From positions 62,001-126,000 of the forward strand of contig NZ_CP150233.1 of the NCBI RefSeq assembly GCF_037974265.1: a DNA stretch of 64,000 nucleotides, in the 5' to 3' direction. The notes under the pieces were generated by a model that did not search any database, was not told where the DNA came from, and saw nothing but the letters and a program-made list of their open reading frames with translations. This DNA comes from Paenibacillus sp. FSL R5-0623 (GTDB taxonomy: Bacteria; Bacillota; Bacilli; Paenibacillales; Paenibacillaceae). The position numbers and the translations under genes are program-made. This document shows positions 52,891 to 61,894 of the stretch, one piece after another. The stretch's first letter is position 1; every line of letters begins with the position of its first letter.

Positions 52891-53008
52891 GTACATTAAT
52901 CGTATACGTCGATCTGAATAATTATGAGTTTTCATCCGAAGTGAATTTCCAAATACCCAATATAATCAGGGGTTATAGGTGACGCAACTAAGTCATCGCG
53001 CATTTGCG

Positions 53009-55087
53009 TCATTCTACCCACCAACGTTTGAAATCTCCCCACCAGGAATGTTTCTCTTCCTGTATGCCTTGTTGATTCTGTACCTGACGGGTCTTCTCAT
53101 CTTCTCCAGAATCCGAATCATCCGTCGTACCATGACAAACCTCTTTTGGTTCAGTGCCATCAATAAAGACTTCCAATCGTTTCTCTTCACAGCCGTTGCC
53201 TGCCAGTTTGCCGGATTCAGGGTCGATATAGACACTTACAACATGATCAGGCACGGTGAAGATTTTGGGTGGTACGCTCGCAAGTGCCTGCTCTGTGAAC
53301 TGGGCAAAGATCGGCGCTGCCCGGCGTCCATCCGAAGTTGAGATGGCTTTGCCTTGGTCGTACCCAACCCATACGGCGGTAGAGAGCTCCGGTGTGAATC
53401 CGACGAGCCAGGCATCCGTATTGGTCGTTCCCGTCTTTCCGGCAACCGGACGTTTGATCGCCTTAGACACCCGGTTACCCGTTCCGCCATTTTCGAAGAC
53501 ACTTTCCATTAAACGAGTCAGGACATAAGCTGCTGCAGGTTCCACGACGGTCTTAGCCTTGGTTTGAGGCGATTCATAGAGTACGCGTCCTGCGGCATCT
53601 GTTACTTGCAGAATGGCGACAGGTGGCGTCCGTTGTCCACCAGCAGCAATGACGGAAAAGGCTGACGCCATCTCCAGCGGACTGACAGGTGACGTTCCCA
53701 GTGCAAGAGAAGGTACGGCGCTCAGGTTGCTTGTAATGCCAAGGTTTTTCGCCATACTCACAACCTGTTCAGGACCGATCTGCATAATGGTGTTCACCGC
53801 ATAGATATTATCTGAAGCGGCGATCGCTTGTCTTAGATCAATCTCACCCAGATACTTGTCTCCAAAGTTGCCGGGTTTATAGGTTTTGCGGTCATTGTCA
53901 TAGTGAAAAAGGGTAGGTTCACTGTTAAATATGGATGCGCTGGTGAGCTGCTTGGATTCCAGGGCTGCCAGATACATAATGGGTTTAAACGCCGAACCTG
54001 GCTGGCGTGTGGTCGCCAGTACATGGTTGATCTGATTGGTGCGGTAATTCTTGCCGCCTACCAGGGCTTTGATGTAGCCCGTACGAGGGTCGATGGACAC
54101 GAGAGCCGTCTCCAGCTCGCTTTTGGCATCCATACCTTTTGCTACAGCATCTTCAGCCGCTTTTTGTACACGCAGATCCAGGGTGGTGTAGATATTCAAT
54201 CCCCCATGATCCAGCATTGCTTCACTGATTCCCAGCTCTTTGATGGCCAGACTCCGGATATAGTCACGGAAATACGGGGCACTTTCCACCGTTTTACGCT
54301 CACTTTCCGGTTTGAACGAGAGCATTTTCTCATAGGCCTTATCCGCTTCAGCCTGGGTGATCTTACCGATATCAGCCATGGCATTCAGCACAATCTTCTG
54401 CCGGTCTTTGGCATTCTTCATATGGTTATAGGGTGAATAGTAGGTAGGTCCTTTCGGGATTCCTGCCAGCATGGCGCTCTCTGCAAGATCCAGCTGTTTG
54501 GCTGATTTGCCAAAATACATTCGTGAAGCCGCTTCGATACCGTACGCACCATGCCCATAATAGATTTCGTTCAAATACATCTGCAAAATTTCATCCTTAC
54601 TGTATTTCATCTCCAATTGCGCCGTGTACATGGCTTCCTTGGCTTTGCGAGTCCATGTTTTCTCATGAGACAGATACAGGTTACGCGCCAGCTGTTGAGT
54701 CAATGTACTCGCACCCTGCGACATCTGCATATGTTCGAGATTAACAAGCACAGCCCGTCCCATCCCTTGCACGTCGAACCCGTAGTGATTATAGAATTTG
54801 CGGTCCTCTACAGCCAGAGTGGCATTGACCAGATCCGGAGCGATATCCTCCAGTTGAACAGGTACAGAGTCTTTGCCACCTGCGGAGAAGGTAGCTATGA
54901 CTTCACCTTGACTGTCCAGTAATCTGGAATTCCGATCAGAGTCTGCGAGAGGCAGGCTGGTTGCATATAGGTACACCAATCCCGCAGCGACAGCAAGTAT
55001 GGCGAGCACGGCGAGCAGAGACAGGTTTTTAAACAATTTTCGTATACGGAACCCGCGTTTGCGGGTCTTTTGATTTGGCTTGGTCAT
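53009..55087 (-). CDS. pbpG: class A penicillin-binding protein
   Basis: A bifunctional glycosyltransferase-transpeptidase that builds peptidoglycan, of about 692 aa. A basic cytoplasmic start and one transmembrane helix (about 22-42) precede GT51, with catalytic E94 in VEDRKFYNHYGFD and GASTLTQQLARNLYL. The transpeptidase domain has S365-xx-K368 (PGSAFKP), SDN and GKTGTTN. The tail is polar and ends in tryptophans. ATG 55087 follows GAGAGGAG. The length and neighbours match B. subtilis PbpG (ywhE), which is linked to sporulation; that role is inferred. Confidence 0.93.
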   Translation of the reverse strand: MTKPNQKTRKRGFRIRKLFKNLSLLAVLAILAVAAGLVYLYATSLPLADSDRNSRLLDSQGEVIATFSAGGKDSVPVQLEDIAPDLVNATLAVEDRKFYNHYGFDVQGMGRAVLVNLEHMQMSQGASTLTQQLARNLYLSHEKTWTRKAKEAMYTAQLEMKYSKDEILQMYLNEIYYGHGAYGIEAASRMYFGKSAKQLDLAESAMLAGIPKGPTYYSPYNHMKNAKDRQKIVLNAMADIGKITQAEADKAYEKMLSFKPESERKTVESAPYFRDYIRSLAIKELGISEAMLDHGGLNIYTTLDLRVQKAAEDAVAKGMDAKSELETALVSIDPRTGYIKALVGGKNYRTNQINHVLATTRQPGSAFKPIMYLAALESKQLTSASIFNSEPTLFHYDNDRKTYKPGNFGDKYLGEIDLRQAIAASDNIYAVNTIMQIGPEQVVSMAKNLGITSNLSAVPSLALGTSPVSPLEMASAFSVIAAGGQRTPPVAILQVTDAAGRVLYESPQTKAKTVVEPAAAYVLTRLMESVFENGGTGNRVSKAIKRPVAGKTGTTNTDAWLVGFTPELSTAVWVGYDQGKAISTSDGRRAAPIFAQFTEQALASVPPKIFTVPDHVVSVYIDPESGKLAGNGCEEKRLEVFIDGTEPKEVCHGTTDDSDSGEDEKTRQVQNQQGIQEEKHSWWGDFKRWWVE

Positions 55088-55192
55088 GGAACGGGCTCCT
55101 CTCTTTTCTTCCAGTATGGGACTTGATTGGCAGGGATATTCAATCGGGTGCATAAGCAAACAAAATGTAGCATTTTCGCCTTAAAAACCGTT

Positions 55193-55221
55193 TTGCAGTA
55201 TAAACGTCAATCGCGTATAAT
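55193..55221 (+). promoter_or_regulatory. sigma-A promoter of speE-speB
   Basis: TTGCAG (55193-55198), 17-bp spacer, TATAAT (55216-55221). The leader runs about 270 bases to speE; I see no known riboswitch in it. Confidence 0.8.
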
Positions 55222-55499
55222 GCAAAAGGGTAATGAAAAGGTAAGATTCGGCACAAGATACTAAAGCGCGTAAGAACGAACAGACGAATGGTCATTGACT
55301 CATTGATTAGTCAGACGCTCTGCACGCTCTGGTCAATTTAATCTATATAATGAAGTGAACCGCGGACTTTTCCCGCAGGCCAGCAATCATAACGTGATAT
55401 GGCGCCGAACGCTGGACGTGCTTGGGCGAACCGATTATAGTGCACCGCACTTGGTCGGGTATGGCTGATCATTAACTTTACGGAAAGAAGGTAGAGATT

Positions 55500-56327
55500 A
55501 TGGAATTGTGGTTTACGGAGAAACAGACCCCGGTATTCGGGATCACCGCGAAGATTAAGCAGACCTATGTTACAGAGAAAACGGATTTTCAAGATTTGGC
55601 CATGGTAGAAACCGAAGAATTCGGTAACATGTTGCTTCTTGATGGCATGGTGATGACGACTGTAAAAGACGAATTCGTATATCACGAAATGGCGGCACAC
55701 CCTGCGCTGAACACTCACCCGAGTCCGAAAAAAGTTCTGGTTGTCGGTGGCGGCGATGGCGGAGTCATTCGTGAAGTCGTTAAACATGATGCTGTAGAAA
55801 AAGCAGTTCTCGTCGAAATCGACGGTAAGGTTATTGAATACTCTAAATATTATTTGCCTGAAATCGCCGGCAAGTTGGACGAGCCTAATGTTGAAGTGCT
55901 CGTAAACGACGGCTACATGCATATTATTGAACATAAAAATGAATACGATGTGATCATCGTAGACTCGACGGAGCCTGTAGGCCCGGCTGCTCCCTTGTTT
56001 GAACGTGGGTTCTATCAAGGCATCTACGAAGCATTGAAAGAAGACGGAATCTTCGTTGCCCAAACGGACAACCCTTGGTTCAAGGCGGATCTGATCCAGA
56101 AGGTGAACAAAGACGTCAAAGAAATCTTCCCGATCGTACATGTGTACGGCTGTAATATTCCAACCTATCCAAGTGGTTTGTGGACATTCACCATGGGTAG
56201 CAAGAAACATGACCCGCTTGAAGTGGATGAGACTCAAATCCAGGAGATGGATACCAAGTATTACTCTCCGCGTCTGCACAAAGCAGCATTTGTACTTCCT
56301 AAATTCGTGGAAGATTTAACGAAATAA
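55500..56327 (+). CDS. speE: spermidine synthase (polyamine aminopropyltransferase)
   Basis: SpeE moves the aminopropyl group of decarboxylated S-adenosylmethionine to putrescine. The SAM-binding loop is [18 protein letters not shown] (about residues 80-97), and the conserved catalytic region is [12 protein letters not shown]. The N-terminal beta domain with [20 protein letters not shown] is intact, and 275 aa is normal. The ATG follows GAAAGAAGGTAGAG. speB starts 15 bases after its stop and supplies its putrescine. Confidence 0.96.
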   Translation: MELWFTEKQTPVFGITAKIKQTYVTEKTDFQDLAMVETEEFGNMLLLDGMVMTTVKDEFVYHEMAAHPALNTHPSPKKVLVVGGGDGGVIREVVKHDAVEKAVLVEIDGKVIEYSKYYLPEIAGKLDEPNVEVLVNDGYMHIIEHKNEYDVIIVDSTEPVGPAAPLFERGFYQGIYEALKEDGIFVAQTDNPWFKADLIQKVNKDVKEIFPIVHVYGCNIPTYPSGLWTFTMGSKKHDPLEVDETQIQEMDTKYYSPRLHKAAFVLPKFVEDLTK

Positions 56328-56342
56328 AAGGGGAAATCATTA

Positions 56343-57212
56343 ATGAAACTGGATCAAGCTTATTCAGGAAACGTATTTATTTGCAGCTCTGAGGATTATG
56401 AGAACTCCAAAGCGGTTATCTATGGTATGCCGATGGATTACACCGTCAGCTTCCGTCCAGGTTCCCGTTTCGGCCCATCTCATATCCGTCAGGCATCGGT
56501 TGGACTTGAAGAGTACAGCCCATATCTCGACAAAAGCATTGTAGACATGACATACTTTGATGCTGGAGACCTGCTCTTGCCTTTTGGTAACGCGGGACGC
56601 AGCCTTGAGGTAATTCATGAATACATCGGCAGTCTGCTCGCTGACGACAAATTCCCAGTGGGTCTCGGTGGCGAGCATCTGGTTACTTGGCCAGTCATCC
56701 AACAGATGTACAAGAAATACCCGGATCTTATCCTGATTCATATTGATGCACACGCTGACCTTCGTGAAAACTATGAAGGCGAGCCATTGTCCCACTCCAC
56801 ACCAGTGCGTAAAGCGGCTGAGTTGATGGGTGGCAAAAACATCTATCAGTTCGGTATCCGTTCCGGCTCCCGGGAGGAGTTCCAGTACGGTCGCGAGAAC
56901 ATCAACTTCTATCCATTTGAAGTGGCAGCTCCGATGAAGGAAGCTCTTCCGAAGATGGGCAATCGTCCGGTATACGTAACTATCGACATCGATGTGCTTG
57001 ATCCATCAGCAGCACCAGGAACAGGTACGGCAGAAGCGGGCGGCATTACGTCCAAGGAACTGCTGGAAGCCGTTCATATGATCGCAGGATCTGATGTGAA
57101 TGTCGTTGGTTGTGACTTGGTTGAAGTTGCACCAATCTATGATCCAACACAACAGACACAGATTGTAGCTGCAAAGCTGATCCGTGAAATGCTGCTTGGA
57201 TTCGTGAAATAA
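56343..57212 (+). CDS. speB: agmatinase
   Basis: SpeB is a binuclear-manganese ureohydrolase that splits agmatine to putrescine and urea. The metal ligands are in GGEHL, HIDAHADLRE and TIDIDVLDPSAAPGTGT. At 289 aa it matches Firmicute agmatinases. It is coupled with speE under one promoter, and a terminator follows at 57233. Arginine decarboxylase, needed to make agmatine, is not in this window. Confidence 0.95.
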   Translation: MKLDQAYSGNVFICSSEDYENSKAVIYGMPMDYTVSFRPGSRFGPSHIRQASVGLEEYSPYLDKSIVDMTYFDAGDLLLPFGNAGRSLEVIHEYIGSLLADDKFPVGLGGEHLVTWPVIQQMYKKYPDLILIHIDAHADLRENYEGEPLSHSTPVRKAAELMGGKNIYQFGIRSGSREEFQYGRENINFYPFEVAAPMKEALPKMGNRPVYVTIDIDVLDPSAAPGTGTAEAGGITSKELLEAVHMIAGSDVNVVGCDLVEVAPIYDPTQQTQIVAAKLIREMLLGFVK

Positions 57213-57232
57213 CATAGAATGATCGATAAGTA

Positions 57233-57285
57233 TAACGCTCTCTGTCTGCGCGGTTTCAAATTTGCGCAGGGGAGAGCGTTTTTGT
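57233..57285 (+). terminator. intrinsic terminator of speEB
   Basis: AACGCTCTCTGTCTGCGC pairs with GCGCAGGGGAGAGCGTT, followed by TTTT. Confidence 0.92.
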
Positions 57286-57289
57286 ATTG

Positions 57290-57318
57290 TTAACTTTTGG
57301 ACAGAGCTGTGCTATACT
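57290..57318 (+). promoter_or_regulatory. extended -10 promoter of the candidate antisense RNA
   Basis: TTAACT (57290-57295), 17-bp spacer, TATACT (57313-57318), with TGC directly before the -10 (extended -10). It points towards the 3' end of the small minus-strand peptide gene and has no reading frame of note behind it. Confidence 0.55.
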
Positions 57319-57397
57319 GACTACATAAGTATTCAGTAGTATATTAATTGATATATTACATTCGTGAAGTATATGGTGATTGGGTTCGGTCATATAC

Positions 57398-57436
57398 TAA
57401 AAAAGAGTCTTCACCGCGTCAACGGTAAAGACTCTT
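57398..57436 (-). terminator. minus-strand terminator of the small-peptide mRNA
   Basis: On the minus strand AAGAGTCTTTACCG pairs with CGGTGAAGACTCTT around a six-base loop, followed by TTTTT. It has the correct polarity to end the mRNA of the peptide at 57522-57653. Confidence 0.7.
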
Positions 57437-57492
57437 AGGACCCGAAAGGCTGTGGATTGCCACGGCGCGCATGAACTAAATACTGTTATTCA

Positions 57493-57541
57493 AGCGAAAC
57501 CCACCGTCAGGGCGTCCAACCTTATGAGGTGGGTTTTCGCT
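57493..57541. terminator. bidirectional stem-loop at the 3' end of the small-peptide gene
   Basis: AGCGAAACCCACC pairs with GGTGGGTTTTCGCT (one bulge), with a 23-base loop that contains the stop codon of the minus-strand gene. It could stop the plus-strand antisense RNA and be the site where the two RNAs first pair. Confidence 0.55.
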
Positions 57542-57653
57542 TGCTACGAAACTTTTTGCGCAACCAACGGTAAAGCTTTCGCCCACTCAGTACAATACTG
57601 AGGATCGCAGCAATCCATCGGATTACATCAAGCAACGCCACAAGTTTGACCAT
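57522..57653 (-). CDS. small hydrophobic/basic peptide, candidate type I toxin
   Basis: A 43-aa peptide. An N-terminal hydrophobic helix (VALLDVIRWIAAILSIVL, about residues 5-22) is followed by a strongly basic tail (GRKLYRWLRKKFRSKRKPTS). The ATG follows AAAGGGGGTGA five bases upstream, a very strong ribosome-binding site that can be hidden in a CCC-GAAA-GGG hairpin. The mRNA has its own extended -10 promoter and terminators. One membrane helix, a charged end, a masked start and an antisense partner are hallmarks of type I toxins. No named toxin family is recognised. Confidence 0.55.
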   Translation of the reverse strand: MVKLVALLDVIRWIAAILSIVLSGRKLYRWLRKKFRSKRKPTS

Positions 57654-57728
57654 CGACGTCACCCCCTTTCGGGAAGCTGCGCCGTGGTCTGAAAAACATC
57701 CACCGATATTCAAAAGTCCATAACATTA

Positions 57729-57737
57729 ATTATAGCA
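57729..57737 (-). promoter_or_regulatory. extended -10 promoter of the small-peptide gene
   Basis: On the minus strand TGCTATAAT, a perfect extended -10; no good -35 is seen. The expected transcript start is near 57722, giving a leader of about 70 bases. Confidence 0.6.
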
Positions 57738-57913
57738 CGTATGTTCCCGTGTCTCTACCATTTTTTGCTTGTGTTAGTATAGCTCGCACATGCAGGTTTC
57801 CTGCCTTGGCATGACTCCATCTTAATATTTATGCCTTTTCTTAAGTATCAGTTTTGTTATCCTTGCTGTGGTGACGTATCCCATTTAACTTAGAGTACAC
57901 AATGTTTGGTGAT

Positions 57914-57962
57914 GAACCACCCTTGCCTACATGATCCAATCATGGGTAAAGGTGGTTTTTTT
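57914..57962 (+). terminator. orphan intrinsic terminator
   Basis: AACCACCCTTGCCTACATGAT pairs imperfectly with ATCATGGGTAAAGGTGGTT and ends in seven T. No gene lies upstream on this strand back to the antisense RNA. The stretch 57742-57913 holds only a GCAGG-TTT-CCTGC hairpin (57791-57803) and no convincing frame. A short RNA may end here. Confidence 0.75.
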
Positions 57963-58045
57963 CTTGCGAAATTGTCACCGGGGTTAATCAGATTGTTTCG
58001 TTAGAACCATCAAATTTGGGTAAAACCATAAAAGGAGGTGTTACG

Positions 58046-59233
58046 ATGACAACCAAGAGTACAATGACATGGAAACGGATTGGTGCACTCGCATTATCGT
58101 TAACACTGGCTTGGGGGATGGGACCGGTACATACGCTATCAGGTGCTAACGCTGCATCCTCACAGGCATGTGGAAAGGGAGATCATGGACTATCTGCTAC
58201 ATTGAAAAAGGGCAGCGGTGTGGAAGAGCAACACCTGCAGTTTACTGACGTTGATTTTCTTAATGATACGACCGGACGAGCTGGGGGTGAAGGCTTCTTG
58301 ATCGGCACCTCGAATGCAGGATGTACGTGGCAGTCCATATATACAGGGCAGTGGCAATTCACTCAGCTTGATTTTCCGAATAATGTGAATGGATATGCGC
58401 TGGTGGGAGTCAAGGGTTCACCTGCAACCTATCTGATCCGTACCAAAGATGGGGGATCGCACTGGACGCGGCTCGATACGCCGGGCATTCAATTCAAGCA
58501 AATCGATTTTCGCAATAAAGATGTAGGTTTTGGTTACACCTATAATGGTGCATATCAGACGAAGGATGGCGGGGTAACCTGGAGTAAAATGAATACACCT
58601 GCCAACACGCGTGCAGCTGCCTTTGCAACAGAGAAACAAGGGTATGCCGTCGTGGTTGTACCTGGATCGGGATATCATCTGAAGCAAACGAGTGATGGCG
58701 GCAAGAACTGGACCACCGCTCTTCGAGTTGTCTCAGACACATGGAGCGGAGCAGATCTGTATGCACATGGCCAGCAAGTATGGGCCCTTCTGTATGGTGA
58801 TGCAGGCATGTCCCAACAATCCTACTCCCTCTATGCGAGCGGTAATCAAGGCAAGAATTGGACCCAAGTATTTGCGCAATCCACAGCAGGGGGAGGTCCT
58901 GCACCAGGTACAAACAGTACGGGCAAAGGAAACGGACCAGCCAACCCGGGTGGTCATCCCGGCAACATGGCGTTGATTGGTAATCAGACGGCTTATCTGT
59001 CTGCAGGTTCACCCGCAGCTGGCAAAGTGGGTATTGGACGTTCTTATGATAAAGGTTCCACGTGGAAAAACGTTGACTTGAAAGATCCGGGGTACAGTTC
59101 CCGTATCTCGTTCCCATCGGCCAAGACGGGGTGGCTCGTAGTCACAAGTGATAACTCCCCTGCGATCTATCAGACTAAAGATGGTGGAACGACGTGGATA
59201 CAAAAAATGTTGTTGCCTTCAGAGCAGGATTAA
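58046..59233 (+). CDS. secreted Asp-box (BNR/YCF48-like) repeat protein
   Basis: A 395-aa exported protein. The signal peptide ends near GANA. The mature part is a beta-propeller of about six Asp-box repeats, seen as TKDGGSHW, TKDGGVTW, TSDGGKNW, SGNQGKNW, SYDKGSTW and TKDGGTTW. A Gly/Pro/Asn-rich linker (about residues 285-315) interrupts it. Such propellers occur in YCF48-like, sialidase-like and sortilin-like proteins; the sialidase catalytic residues cannot be recognised here. ATG 58046 follows AAAAGGAGGTG. It probably binds carbohydrate or protein at the cell surface. Confidence 0.8.
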   Translation: MTTKSTMTWKRIGALALSLTLAWGMGPVHTLSGANAASSQACGKGDHGLSATLKKGSGVEEQHLQFTDVDFLNDTTGRAGGEGFLIGTSNAGCTWQSIYTGQWQFTQLDFPNNVNGYALVGVKGSPATYLIRTKDGGSHWTRLDTPGIQFKQIDFRNKDVGFGYTYNGAYQTKDGGVTWSKMNTPANTRAAAFATEKQGYAVVVVPGSGYHLKQTSDGGKNWTTALRVVSDTWSGADLYAHGQQVWALLYGDAGMSQQSYSLYASGNQGKNWTQVFAQSTAGGGPAPGTNSTGKGNGPANPGGHPGNMALIGNQTAYLSAGSPAAGKVGIGRSYDKGSTWKNVDLKDPGYSSRISFPSAKTGWLVVTSDNSPAIYQTKDGGTTWIQKMLLPSEQD

Positions 59234-59325
59234 ATAGCCTGTTATTCTGAAATAACAACGGGGCAAATCCAAATTAGAAATGAATGATAATCAATTTGGC
59301 ATGTCTCCGTATGAATTTCTATAAC

Positions 59326-59370
59326 AAACAAGCCTCTTCCTAATCAATTACACAGGAAGAGGCTTGTTTG
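59326..59370 (+). terminator. intrinsic terminator of the Asp-box gene
   Basis: AACAAGCCTCTTCCT pairs with AGGAAGAGGCTTGTT around a 12-base loop, followed by T-rich sequence. Confidence 0.88.
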
Positions 59371-59387
59371 TGTAGAAATAAAAACGG

Positions 59388-59416
59388 TTGAAACCTACTC
59401 CAAAACGAGTTATTGT
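59388..59416 (+). promoter_or_regulatory. sigma-A promoter of the arabinofuranosidase gene
   Basis: TTGAAA (59388-59393), 17-bp spacer, TATTGT (59411-59416). The start point would fall inside or just after the cre site. Confidence 0.7.
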
Positions 59417-59427
59417 AAGCGATAACA
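59414..59427 (+). promoter_or_regulatory. CcpA cre site
   Basis: TGTAAGCGATAACA fits the catabolite-responsive element consensus TGNAANCGNWNNCW at every defined position. It overlaps the -10 and the start of transcription, so CcpA should repress when glucose is present. It also resembles a LacI-family operator. Confidence 0.8.
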
Positions 59428-59451
59428 ATACATTATATGGAGGTTGAAACT

Positions 59452-60933
59452 ATGGTTGATGTTATTTTAAAGGCGGATTCAGATCAAGGATTAATAAATG
59501 GCAATATATATGGTCACTTTTCCGAACATTTGGGACGTTGTATTTATGAGGGGCTGTGGGTAGGAGAAGATTCATCCATTCCGAATACGGATGGGATTCG
59601 AAATGATGTATTAACGGCCTTGCAGAAGCTTAATATTCCAGTACTTCGCTGGCCAGGTGGTTGTTTTGCCGATGAATATCACTGGAAAGATGGTGTAGGT
59701 CCGAAGAGTGAGCGTGCTCGTATGATCAATACACACTGGGGCGGTGTGGAAGAGAACAATCACTTTGGCACACATGAATTCTTGAGATTATGTGAGTTGC
59801 TCGGCACGGAGCCATATATCAGTGGCAACCTGGGTAGCGGTACAGTGCAGGAGATGCAGGAATGGGTGGAATACATCACGTTTGACGGCGAATCCCCGAT
59901 GGCGAACTGGCGTAAGAGTAACGGTAGGGAAGAACCGTGGAAAATGAAGTATTTTGGCGTGGGAAATGAGAACTGGGGATGCGGCGGCAATATGCGCCCT
60001 GAATATTATGCAGATGAATATCGCCGGTATGCTACATATGTACGTAACTATTCCGGGAACGAGATTTATAAAATCGCTTGTGGACCCAACGAAGGCAACT
60101 ATGAATGGATGGAAGTCCTGATGCGGGAGGCTGCTCGCTTTATGGATGGGATCAGTCTTCATTATTACACTATCCCTACAGGAGAGTGGAATGATAAAGG
60201 CGCAGCTACAGGATTTGGTGAGGCTGAATGGTTCACCACCTTGAAAAAGACGCTCCATATGGATGAATTACTGGTGAAGCACTCCGAGATTATGGACAAA
60301 TATGATCCAGAGGGCAGAGTCGGCATTATTGTGGATGAATGGGGTACGTGGTATAACGTTGAGCCGGGAACCAATCCAGGATTCCTATATCAACAAAATA
60401 CGATGCGGGACGCTGTGCTTGCAGGTGTTAACCTGAATATTTTTAACCAACATAATAAACGGGTACATATGGCAAATCTTGCTCAGATCGTCAATGTCCT
60501 TCAATCGCTTGTGCTCACGGAAGGGGACAAGATGCTCCTGACACCTACGTATCATGTATTTGATATGTATCAGGTTCATATGGATGCGCAGCGACTGGAT
60601 TTAAATTATGAAAGCCCTGGGTATACCTTGGGAGAAGAAACCATTCCTCAACTCAGCTTGTCATCTTCCCGCAACAAGGATGGGGTTATTCATGTGACAG
60701 CTTGTAATCTGAGTCATACCGATGAGTTGGAAGTTGTGTGTCAGCTGGACGCAGCTCAAGCGGCTAAAGTAACCGGGCAGATTCTGCACCATACTGATTT
60801 TGGTGCATTCAATACCTTTGAACAGCCGAATCATGTTCAGCCTGTGGCGTGGGACGGAATCACACTGGAGAATAACACACTGCGTTTTATTCTTCCACCA
60901 GCCTCGGTTGGGGTGCTCGCTGTAGAGGGTTAA
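59452..60933 (+). CDS. abfA: alpha-L-arabinofuranosidase, GH51
   Basis: A 493-aa intracellular glycosidase that releases arabinose from arabino-oligosaccharides. The GH51 TIM-barrel has the acid/base E173 in [11 protein letters not shown] and the nucleophile E296 in [10 protein letters not shown]. The N-terminus [22 protein letters not shown] and a C-terminal beta-sandwich are typical. No signal peptide is present. ATG 59452 follows GGAGG by eight bases. It stands apart from other sugar genes. Control by CcpA is indicated by the cre at 59414. Confidence 0.94.
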   Translation: MVDVILKADSDQGLINGNIYGHFSEHLGRCIYEGLWVGEDSSIPNTDGIRNDVLTALQKLNIPVLRWPGGCFADEYHWKDGVGPKSERARMINTHWGGVEENNHFGTHEFLRLCELLGTEPYISGNLGSGTVQEMQEWVEYITFDGESPMANWRKSNGREEPWKMKYFGVGNENWGCGGNMRPEYYADEYRRYATYVRNYSGNEIYKIACGPNEGNYEWMEVLMREAARFMDGISLHYYTIPTGEWNDKGAATGFGEAEWFTTLKKTLHMDELLVKHSEIMDKYDPEGRVGIIVDEWGTWYNVEPGTNPGFLYQQNTMRDAVLAGVNLNIFNQHNKRVHMANLAQIVNVLQSLVLTEGDKMLLTPTYHVFDMYQVHMDAQRLDLNYESPGYTLGEETIPQLSLSSSRNKDGVIHVTACNLSHTDELEVVCQLDAAQAAKVTGQILHHTDFGAFNTFEQPNHVQPVAWDGITLENNTLRFILPPASVGVLAVEG

Positions 60934-60936
60934 TGC

Positions 60937-61203
60937 ATGAAAAGGCAGGAACCTTGCAAGGGGTGTCACGATCAGTACGATGTGAAGATTAGCGATGCCA
61001 AAATGGCCAGACTTGTGGAGATTGCCTCGCGTTCGCGTCCGACGGTACAGGATGAGGAATATGAACGTCGGCTATCCATCTGCTCTGCTTGTCCGGGATT
61101 GCAATATGGCACAACTTGTCGGCATTGTGGTTGTCTCGTACAGGTGCGAGCGAAGCTGAGTGAGTCGACATGTCCTTTTCCTTATGAATCGCAATGGGCC
61201 TGA
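60937..61203 (+). CDS. small cysteine-rich protein (DUF6171-like)
   Basis: An 88-aa protein with several Cys pairs: CKGC near the N-terminus, CSAC in the middle, CRHCGC, and a Cys in STCPFP near the end. The arrangement suggests a zinc-ribbon-like fold. It matches the general appearance of the DUF6171 family found in Bacillales. The ATG is three bases after the arabinofuranosidase stop, so it is read from the same mRNA, although no functional link is evident. Confidence 0.7.
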   Translation: MKRQEPCKGCHDQYDVKISDAKMARLVEIASRSRPTVQDEEYERRLSICSACPGLQYGTTCRHCGCLVQVRAKLSESTCPFPYESQWA

Positions 61204-61235
61204 TCGGATGAACGAAACTTATTATAATGAAGCAA

Positions 61236-61273
61236 AAGGGAGTTGCACTTTACAGGTGCGGCTCTTCTTTTTT
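61236..61273 (+). terminator. terminator after the cysteine-rich gene
   Basis: GAGTTGCAC pairs with GTGCGGCTC (two G-U), followed by CTTCTTTTTT. Confidence 0.75.
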
Positions 61274-61305
61274 GGCTTGATGAGGAAAAAACTCTGAATT
61301 TGGAT

Positions 61306-61334
61306 TTGAATTGAGCGAGGGAACTGGATATAGT
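61306..61334 (+). promoter_or_regulatory. promoter of ywiB-argS
   Basis: TTGAAT (61306-61311), 17-bp spacer, TATAGT (61329-61334), about 130 bases ahead of ywiB. Confidence 0.6.
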
Positions 61335-61468
61335 TATACAGTAGAGTGTAGGATAGCGAGCTATCCGGGAATATGAGCGCGTATAGCGACACAACAATAC
61401 GGGAAGGGCTTTTCTCACCAGCCGTGCCTGATTTTGCGTCGCCTCGAATATAATGGAGGTTAACATTC

Positions 61469-61894
61469 ATGTCGAACATGCGACCGGTACACATCCGGCT
61501 GCACAGCCGTTATGAAGGTGAAGATGTGCTGCAGGAAATGCAGGGTGAAGCTGTGTTAAAAGGGTCCGTTCTTTATGTTCGTTATGAAGAACCGCAGGTT
61601 GGACCTGAGGGAGGTACAACCCGTACAACATTGAAGCTGGGCGGACAATCCATCAAGATTATACGTCACGGTGAGGTGGAATCGGAGCAGACTTTTGAGT
61701 TAAATCGGAAGCTTCCTGGTTTCTACCGATCACCATACATGTCGTTTGCCCTGTCCACGCATACACAGAAGCTGGAACTTTCCATTCAGGGATTGAGCGC
61801 ACGCGCAGCGTGGAGCTACGACTTTTACCGCTTTGATGAAGAATCCGGACATTTCGCGATTAGTTTGCATATACAGGAGGAACCAATTTCATGA
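61469..61894 (+). CDS. ywiB: YwiB family protein (DUF1934)
   Basis: A 141-aa beta-rich protein of the DUF1934/YwiB family (lipocalin-like barrel). The start is [26 protein letters not shown], followed by alternating strands [29 protein letters not shown]. Function unknown. The ATG follows ATGGAGGTTAAC. It overlaps argS by four bases (ATGA), the coupling also found in B. subtilis. Confidence 0.9.
   Translation: MSNMRPVHIRLHSRYEGEDVLQEMQGEAVLKGSVLYVRYEEPQVGPEGGTTRTTLKLGGQSIKIIRHGEVESEQTFELNRKLPGFYRSPYMSFALSTHTQKLELSIQGLSARAAWSYDFYRFDEESGHFAISLHIQEEPIS

Larger units (their letters stand above)
57325..57541 (+). ncRNA. candidate antisense RNA (type I antitoxin)
   Basis: The predicted transcript runs from the extended -10 promoter at 57313 to a bidirectional stem-loop at 57493-57541 (AGCGAAACCCACC/GGTGGGTTTTCGCT). 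It has no convincing coding frame. It would overlap the 3' end of the mRNA for the 43-aa membrane peptide on the other strand by roughly 140 bases. This is the geometry of RatA/txpA and SR4/bsrG in B. subtilis. Existence and ends are inferred from sequence only. Confidence 0.4.

Noticed and set aside
53903..54436. 177-codon plus-strand frame inside pbpG
   Set aside because: Antisense shadow of the transpeptidase and glycosyltransferase coding sequence.
55338..56279. 313-codon minus-strand frame over speE
   Set aside because: It is a shadow of speE and its leader with no protein-like motifs.
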